From NCBI GenBank assembly GCA_965226925.1, contig CBDDEN010000004.1, positions 1 through 64,000 on the forward strand: a DNA stretch of 64,000 nucleotides, read 5' to 3'. The translations under genes were made by a program, and so were the position numbers. This document shows positions 59,187 to 64,000 of the stretch, piece by piece (positions within the stretch are counted from its first letter, which is position 1; each line of letters begins with the position of its first letter). Below the pieces are notes generated by a model. That model saw nothing but the letters and a program-made list of their open reading frames with translations, searched no databases and had not been told where the DNA came from. The stretch is from CBDDCX01 sp965226925 (lineage in GTDB: Bacteria; Gemmatimonadota; Gemmatimonadetes; Longimicrobiales; Gaopeijiaceae).

Positions 59187-60986
59187 CTAGGAGATCGGTC
59201 GCCCGTACGGCGCCCGGTATCCGGGGCCACGCACGATCATGCCAGGCTTCGCGCCGGTATGCCTTCCGTCCTTGACCACCGCGACGCCGTTCACGAAGAC
59301 GTCCCTCATTCCCTCCGAGACCTGATGGGGCTCCTCGAAGGTGGCCCTGTCGATGATCGCTTCGGGGTCGAAGATGACGATGTCGGCGTAGAACCCCTCT
59401 CTGAGCACACCGCGGTCGGGTATCGAAAGACGGGTGGCCACGGCAGAACTCATCTTCCGGACGGCGTCTTCCAGCGCGAGCACACCCTGCTCGCGCACGT
59501 AGCGGCCGAGAATGCGGGGATAGGTCCCGTATCCCCTGGGATGCACCAGGACACGCGTGGTTTCGGGATTCGTACCCCCGGCGTCCGTCCCGAACTTCAT
59601 CCAGGGCTGCCGCATCTGGAGGGCGACGTTCTCCTCGCTCATGAGAAAGTAGATGGTCCCGACGCGCTGGCGCTCGTCCAGCACCAGGTCCATGGCGGCG
59701 TCGATCCAGTCCTTGCCCATCTCCGCCGCGATGTCATCCAGGTATCGCCCGGCATACTTCTGGTTGTCGGGCTTGTCGAGGCCCAGGATCAAGACACCGG
59801 CGGGGGTCGCCAGCATGCAGAAGCTCTCCCACGGCTCGGTCTGATTCTCGATCTCGGCCCGAATCCTGCGCCGCATGTCGTCGTCGGCCAGGTTGTCGAA
59901 CAACCTTCCGTTGGCCGAGGCCCAAGGCGGGAAGCAAGCGGTCAGTCCCGTCCCGCCCGCGACGTACGGATACATGTTCGCCTGCACGTCTACGCCCGCA
60001 ACTCGTGCGGAGTCGATCTTCGCGATGGCCTGTTCGGCCTTGTGCCAGTTCCGACGGCCCGCGGCCTTGAGGTGGTAGATCTCCACGGGGACCCCGCCAC
60101 GCTCTCCGATTTCGATGGCTTCGTCGATCGCCTCGAGAAAGTCGTCCGCCTCGGAGCGCATGTGCGTGATGTACAGGCCGCCGTACCCGGCCATGGCACC
60201 CGCGATCTCACCCAACTCGGCGGTGGAGGCGAAGTTTCCCGGGGGGTACACCAGCGCGGAAGCGATGCCGAAGGCACCGTCCTCCATGGCACGCCGCACC
60301 ACCGCCTTCATCGTGTCCAGTTCGGCGGGCGCCGGGGGTCCCATGCGCATGCCCACCGCATACGTTCGCACCGTGCCCGCACCCAGGAACGAACCCTGGT
60401 TCGCCGAGGTGCCGTGGGCCTCCATGGCCTCCAACCATTCGCCAAAACCGTGCTCGCCGGAAAACCTCCGGTCCAGCCGGTGGGTCTCGGACTCGTCCTC
60501 TTCCGGAGGCCCCAGTCCGGCCGGATTGACCGGGGCGCCGGAGGTCCCCTCACCCATGATCTCCGTGGTGATCCCCTGCGTCACCTTGCTGATGATCCTC
60601 CCATCACCCTGGAGCAGGGCATACCGCGATTGGCTCTGGATGTCGATGAACCCGGGAGCCACCACGTGCCCCATGGCGTCGACGCGTTCGATCGCGGCGT
60701 CTCGCCGTAGCAAGCCCCGAGGTGTCACCTTTGCGATGCGGCCGTCCTTGATCGCCAGGTCGCCGTAGAACCACGCGCTCCCAGTGCCGTCCACGAGGCG
60801 CCCGTTCTCGATGACCAGGTCGTATACGACGTCGGAGTCGGTATCCGGCTCGGCGGCCGGCTCCGGCTCGGCGGCCGGCGCGGGAGCCGGGAGGGGCACG
60901 GCTACGACGGGAGGAGGGGTGCTCCCTCCACAGGAGGCGAGTACCAGGGCCGTGAGGAGAAGAAGCGTCGGCCGAGAACGAAGCAT
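59187..60986 (-). CDS. D-aminoacylase-like amidohydrolase lipoprotein with altered metal site
   Basis: The 599-aa product (ATG 60986, GAGG before it) has a lipoprotein signal (MLRSRPTLLLLTALVLASC), a Pro/Ala spacer and an amidohydrolase barrel of the N-acyl-D-amino-acid deacylase type: VVAPGFIDIQSQSR, GITTEIMGEGTS, LYITHMRSEADDF, VEIYHLKAAGRRNW and MKFGTDAGGTN. The usual HxH at the first strand reads QSQ, while the later His and Asp are kept, so metal binding may be altered. It starts 8 bp after the M55 gene's stop, in the same unit. Confidence 0.85.
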   Translation of the reverse strand: MLRSRPTLLLLTALVLASCGGSTPPPVVAVPLPAPAPAAEPEPAAEPDTDSDVVYDLVIENGRLVDGTGSAWFYGDLAIKDGRIAKVTPRGLLRRDAAIERVDAMGHVVAPGFIDIQSQSRYALLQGDGRIISKVTQGITTEIMGEGTSGAPVNPAGLGPPEEDESETHRLDRRFSGEHGFGEWLEAMEAHGTSANQGSFLGAGTVRTYAVGMRMGPPAPAELDTMKAVVRRAMEDGAFGIASALVYPPGNFASTAELGEIAGAMAGYGGLYITHMRSEADDFLEAIDEAIEIGERGGVPVEIYHLKAAGRRNWHKAEQAIAKIDSARVAGVDVQANMYPYVAGGTGLTACFPPWASANGRLFDNLADDDMRRRIRAEIENQTEPWESFCMLATPAGVLILGLDKPDNQKYAGRYLDDIAAEMGKDWIDAAMDLVLDERQRVGTIYFLMSEENVALQMRQPWMKFGTDAGGTNPETTRVLVHPRGYGTYPRILGRYVREQGVLALEDAVRKMSSAVATRLSIPDRGVLREGFYADIVIFDPEAIIDRATFEEPHQVSEGMRDVFVNGVAVVKDGRHTGAKPGMIVRGPGYRAPYGRPIS

Positions 60987-60994
60987 GAGTAACC

Positions 60995-62125
60995 TCACCG
61001 GTATCCGTAGTAGGTGCGGCCCTGAGGCGGCGCCGGCGGAGGGGGAGGCGTCCAGCGACCGGACTCGAAGTCCATCCAGCGCTCGAATAGCCGCGCCGAG
61101 TACGCGGCCCCGGCGTCGGGGTCCAGCTCCCTCAGCACCTCGCCCATGACGCTGGAAAACCCTCCCATCGCCACCTGGATGAGGGACGTCAGCCCGTCGT
61201 AGGCGTCCTCGAAGCTCCGGGCGGTGAAGGTCACGGATCCGTCGTCGTAACGGACGCCGGGCACCCCGTCGAGCGCGGCAAGCGATGCCGGAGGCACCGC
61301 GTCGAGCGTCGCCTCGAGCGGCGTGGTGGCCCGCATGACCCGGGCGCCGCTCAGTCCCTCGACGGCGGCCTGGGCCTCGGCACGAAGCTGGGCCCGGACC
61401 TCTTCAACCGGATACGGATCGGCCGTAGACGCGCTGGTGGCCTCTTTCACCGTCACGTATCGGATCCAGGGCATCGTCGAGAGATCGGCCGCGAGCTTGT
61501 CGTCGCCGGAGGCGAAGATGACCGGAACCCCGACACGACCCCACGACAGCGCCACGATCTCCGTTTCGGTGATGCTCTGCCCGTTCAAACGAACCCCGAT
61601 TCCGAGCGTATAGGTGTGCGAGGCAAAGCCCCGGCTACCGGTCTTGGCGTGCATGCCCACGACGGCCACCGCGTCGAACGCCCCCGCTTCGACGATGTCG
61701 ACGTAGGCCTCGAAGGGCTCCTGCCGGCTGAGCATCTCGGCACGCGGATCGAGGCGGTCGAGAATGATGTCCGGCTCCGGACTGCCACTTCCGTGACCGT
61801 CCACGACCCGCACCACGTCGGCTCCACCGTCGAACAGACCGGCGATGACGGCGTTCACGTCGCCGATCAGGTACTCCCGGCCCTGCGGGTAGAGATCGGC
61901 GTTGCGATATGAGAACGTCCGGGGGTCGGACTGGCCGGAAAGTCCCTCCATATCGTGTAGAACCAGTACTCGTAGCTCCCCGTCGTCGTTGGGCGCGGGC
62001 TCTGTGAGGGTCCACGGATCGACCTGCCCCACGTCGTCGACCGAATCCCGCTCGGATTCGATCGCACAGCCTGCCAAGACTGCGCTCGTCAGGAATGTCA
62101 GGGTCCAGCGTCCTCGAAACGTCAT
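60995..62125 (-). CDS. M55-family D-aminopeptidase (DppA-like), lipoprotein
   Basis: ATG 62125 gives MTFRGRWTLTFLTSAVLAGC, a lipoprotein signal, and a 376-aa protein with the M55 pattern: LVLHDMEGLSGQSD (metal Asp/Glu), VVRVVDGHGSGSPEPD and VVGMHAKTGSRGF, each with the zinc-site residues. M55 enzymes cut D-amino-acid peptides. The pairing with a D-aminoacylase-like lipoprotein points to extracytoplasmic use of D-amino-acid compounds such as peptidoglycan fragments. The long frame to 62299 is rejected. Confidence 0.9.
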   Translation of the reverse strand: MTFRGRWTLTFLTSAVLAGCAIESERDSVDDVGQVDPWTLTEPAPNDDGELRVLVLHDMEGLSGQSDPRTFSYRNADLYPQGREYLIGDVNAVIAGLFDGGADVVRVVDGHGSGSPEPDIILDRLDPRAEMLSRQEPFEAYVDIVEAGAFDAVAVVGMHAKTGSRGFASHTYTLGIGVRLNGQSITETEIVALSWGRVGVPVIFASGDDKLAADLSTMPWIRYVTVKEATSASTADPYPVEEVRAQLRAEAQAAVEGLSGARVMRATTPLEATLDAVPPASLAALDGVPGVRYDDGSVTFTARSFEDAYDGLTSLIQVAMGGFSSVMGEVLRELDPDAGAAYSARLFERWMDFESGRWTPPPPPAPPQGRTYYGYR

Positions 62126-62282
62126 GCCTCGGTCCCTCTCGGGGTGGAAGATCCGGCGGTGGCCAGCATGATAAAGGTGAACGACCTCCCGAGCCACGGT
62201 CGCGGGGCGCGCCATGTCGGGACTTAGGGCCCGTAACACCCGGACCACGGCGGTCTTGCCCCAGGCATTCTCCCGCTGAACG

Positions 62283-62993
62283 TTGCCCACCATGCCCACT
62301 AGACTACTGACGCCGCAGCAGTTCGCAGCAGCCGATCGAACCGGACGTGATCAGACCGAGCTTACGCGGCTTCCCTGGCAGAAACGAACCCTGGATATCG
62401 TCCTTTCCGTGGGCCTGCTCACCCTCCTCACTCCGCTCATGCTCCTGATCGCCATCGCGATCAAGTTGGAGGGAGTTGTGCGACCCGCCAGTCGGGGCCC
62501 GACCTTCCTCTCGGAGCCAAGGGGCTCAGAGGGAAGGGTCTTCAGGATCCCGAAGTTCCGCATCATCCGCATGGACGTGTACCGCAGGGTTTCCGCCGAG
62601 CAGAAGTACCTCCACATCAAGCCCATGGAGCGCGTGCCCGAGAACCTCACGGCCACGGGGCACTACCTGAGGAAGTTCTACCTCGATGAACTTCCCCAAC
62701 TCTTCTCCATCCTGCGGGGGGACATGAGCTTCGTCGGTCCCCGACCCTGGCCGCTCGAGCCCTACTACGAGGAGATCGAGCGCGGCATCCTGAGAAAGAA
62801 GCTGATCCGCCCGGGGCTGACCGGCCTCGTGCAGGCCAACAAGGGTAACCCGGACTCACGCGACGAGTGGACCCTCGACTACTGCTACGTCGGGTTCATG
62901 GCCTCGGGCCGAAGCGGTTGGGCCAAGCTGTGGTTCGATCTGAGCATCCTGTTCTGGTCCCTCAAGACGGTGCTCCAGGCCAAGGGGCTCTAG
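62283..62993 (+). CDS. Bacterial sugar transferase (initiating glycosyltransferase, WbaP/PglC type)
   Basis: The 236-aa product has one hydrophobic helix (IVLSVGLLTLLTPLMLLIAI) and the transferase core: KFRIIRMDVYRR, LRKFYLDELPQLFSILRGDM, SFVGPRPWPLEPYYEE and RPGLTGLVQANKGNPDSRDE. Such enzymes put the first sugar phosphate on undecaprenyl phosphate for exopolysaccharide or glycan synthesis. The small membrane protein with a sigma-54-like promoter lies downstream. Confidence 0.92.
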   Translation: MPTMPTRLLTPQQFAAADRTGRDQTELTRLPWQKRTLDIVLSVGLLTLLTPLMLLIAIAIKLEGVVRPASRGPTFLSEPRGSEGRVFRIPKFRIIRMDVYRRVSAEQKYLHIKPMERVPENLTATGHYLRKFYLDELPQLFSILRGDMSFVGPRPWPLEPYYEEIERGILRKKLIRPGLTGLVQANKGNPDSRDEWTLDYCYVGFMASGRSGWAKLWFDLSILFWSLKTVLQAKGL

Positions 62994-63269
62994 AAGGCCC
63001 GGAGGCCATCGACCCGGCGTCGGCTCTACGCGCCGAATAGGTGGGCCCCGAGAGGCCGCAGCAGCCGCTCCCGATGTGCTGTCAGAGTGACGGCGGAGTC
63101 CGGTTTCTGGGACGCCGTCACCGAGGGGTCCGCTGACTGCCAGGCTTCGAAGCGTTGCCCGGCTATTCCGGCGTCACGTCTGTAGCATGCCTGCAACTTA
63201 TTGAAGACGAACGACGTAGGGGTGCGGTAGACGTTCAGGATCGTTCGAGAACCGCCGCGTGAGCGGAGT

Positions 63270-63286
63270 TTGGCCCGCTTTCTGCA
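63270..63286 (+). promoter_or_regulatory. Candidate sigma-54 promoter
   Basis: TTGGCCCGCTTTCTGCA has GG and GC dinucleotides exactly 10 bases apart, the -24/-12 layout of sigma-54 promoters, with three mismatches to the longer consensus. It lies about 80 bp ahead of the 36-aa gene, in an otherwise gene-free 63.0-63.36 kb stretch. No activator-binding site was identified. Confidence 0.5.
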
Positions 63287-63365
63287 TTGAGGCCCCGCAA
63301 CCGCTCAGGGGGGCGGCTTCAAATCATGAATGGGTCGGAAACGACCGGGAAGAGGTGCTGGGAAC

Positions 63366-63476
63366 ATGTTTATCGAGTTGACACGCCCGAGAGGTAGGAA
63401 GGCCCTTCGCCTGGGATTCATAGTGGCGTCCTGGGTCATCCTCGCGCTCGGCTTCATGTTGACGCACAACCCATGA
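63366..63476 (+). CDS. 36-aa single-helix membrane protein
   Basis: ATG 63366 opens MFIELTRPRGRKALRLGFIV and ASWVILALGFMLTHNP: a basic start then one membrane helix. GAGGTG lies about nine bases upstream. A hairpin (GGGCGTCC/GGACGCCC, 63484-63506) follows. No family was recognised; possibly an accessory to the exopolysaccharide genes around it. Confidence 0.6.
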   Translation: MFIELTRPRGRKALRLGFIVASWVILALGFMLTHNP

Positions 63477-63483
63477 TCAGACG

Positions 63484-63506
63484 GGCGTCCACCTGACGGA
63501 CGCCCT
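63484..63506 (+). terminator. Hairpin after the 36-aa gene
   Basis: GGGCGTCC and GGACGCCC pair over a 7-base loop right after the 36-aa ORF stop. It is not followed by a T-run, so termination efficiency is uncertain. Confidence 0.45.
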
Positions 63507-63563
63507 CACGCCCTGCCAATAAGGCAGGCGACCATAGATGGGGGGACGGGGTGGGAACCGCCT

Positions 63564-63612
63564 GGGTGGCACGAGGGACTCCGTAGCCGTTGGCTGCGGG
63601 GCCTCTTTGTCT
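63564..63612 (+). promoter_or_regulatory. Leader hairpin with T-rich tail and GGGTGGCAC motif
   Basis: GGGTGGCAC (63564-63572) is followed at once by a hairpin GAGG...CCGTAGCC-gtt-GGCTGCGG...CCTC and then TTTGTCTT. This is the layout of an attenuator; the GGGTGG motif recalls T-box antiterminators but the rest of a T-box is not evident. It precedes the DUF819 gene. Confidence 0.35.
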
Positions 63613-63685
63613 TCCGCTTGTGGCGGTCGCGTCCATCCAGCAGGTTGCCGGGACCCCAAAGACCCCTTCTCCGGCCGACACCCGC

Positions 63686-64000
63686 GTGATCTCCGATCCC
63701 CTTGCCGTCTTTCTGGTCCTCACCGTCATCGTGCTGGTGGCGCTGAGTCTGGAGGAACGCCTTCCGCTCTTTCGGGCGCTCGGGGCCGCCCTGGTCGGGA
63801 TTCTCATCGGGATGCTCCTGTCGAATGCGGGTGTGCTCCCGGGGGAGTCGCGCACCTACCGCCTCCTCATGGGTCCCGGCGTGAGCATGGGCGTGGTGCT
63901 CATCTTGTTGGGGGTGGACATGGGTTCGATCCGCCAGGCAGGCCCCAAGATGCTCGGAGCGTTCGGCATCGGGGCGTTGGGGACTGCGATCGGTGCGCTG
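63686..64000 (+). CDS. DUF819-family membrane protein, 3' partial
   Basis: The frame from GTG 63686 to the window end reads ISDPLAVFLVLTVIVLVALS, then RALGAALVGILIGMLLSNAG and VSMGVVLILLGVDMGSIRQA: three or four membrane helices with the patterns of the YjcL/DUF819 family. Start uncertain (GTG 63620 possible). The rest lies beyond the window. Confidence 0.7.
   Translation, partial: MISDPLAVFLVLTVIVLVALSLEERLPLFRALGAALVGILIGMLLSNAGVLPGESRTYRLLMGPGVSMGVVLILLGVDMGSIRQAGPKMLGAFGIGALGTAIGAL

Noticed and set aside
63564..63612. A true T-box riboswitch
   Set aside because: Only the GGGTGGCAC piece and a terminator stem are seen; no specifier loop and no amino-acid gene follows.
1..64000. rRNA, tRNA and CRISPR
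   Set aside because: No tRNA-like TTCGAATC core in a cloverleaf context, no rRNA and no spaced direct-repeat array were found by eye. A computed tRNA scan would be decisive.

Overview
The window is a high-GC bacterial chromosome segment with compact, mostly minus-strand operons and frequent 1-4 nt ATGA or TGATG overlaps. The gene content suggests Gemmatimonadota or a close relative: several M16 and M28 peptidases and D-amino-acid hydrolases with lipoprotein signals, Ser/Thr kinases, PD40/TolB-type fragments, a sulfocyanin-like blue copper lipoprotein, an EF-G paralogue, and yebC-ruvC-ruvA-ruvB-queA. This is inferred from gene content; the window holds no rRNA and I found no tRNA gene.

Layout. 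1-6.8 kb is accessory: a frameshifted Ser/Thr kinase (runs off the left edge), a Fic protein, two paralogous single-TM proteins, two 89-90 bp structured repeats that resemble integron attC sites, and a 1.2 kb patchwork (4.16-5.37 kb) in which short exact blocks of a membrane-protein gene, of the repeat and of a group II intron are interleaved. 6.8-14.3 kb is core: queA, ruvBAC, yebC, an EF-G paralogue and a rhomboid protease. 14.5-18.7 kb is a defence/mobile patch: MazEF-like, MenAT-like and VapBC toxin-antitoxin modules, plus an IS3-family element that truncates genes on both sides. 18.8-30.8 kb holds ddl, a cysteine synthase/cystathionine beta-synthase with CBS domains, a TonB-like lipoprotein, mutS, a glycosyltransferase, copA with a 29-aa partner, a membrane-anchored response regulator, a SPOR protein and holA. 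30.8-32.3 kb is an ECF sigma/anti-sigma pair with an intrinsic terminator between the two genes. 32.7-38.3 kb is an array of four M16 peptidase genes forming two catalytic/non-catalytic pairs. 38.3-48.7 kb holds a TPR protein, apgM (frameshifted), an aminotransferase, a Ycf46-like AAA ATPase, an SRAP protein, an AstE-like hydrolase, a GCS2-CBS fusion and a nitroreductase. 48.9-52.8 kb holds a STAS-like protein, an M28 peptidase and a second sigma/anti-sigma pair. 53.0-54.9 kb is a complete group IIC intron sitting just downstream of the terminator hairpin of an ABC ATPase gene. 55-64 kb holds the ABC ATPase, a zinc-ribbon protein, TerC, sulfocyanin, a 54-aa gene, a YkvI-like membrane protein, a D-aminoacylase/M55 D-aminopeptidase pair, a sugar transferase, a candidate sigma-54 promoter ahead of a 36-aa membrane protein, and the start of a DUF819 protein.

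How the genes fit together. The ruv cluster and mutS cover recombination and mismatch repair. The M16, M28, M55 and D-aminoacylase genes, nearly all with export signals, suggest extracytoplasmic peptide and D-amino-acid scavenging. CopA, its small neighbour and the sulfocyanin-like protein concern copper. Three genes carry single-base frameshifts (kinase, PD40 fragment, apgM). With the 4-5 kb patchwork, this makes assembly or consensus error a serious alternative to real gene decay.
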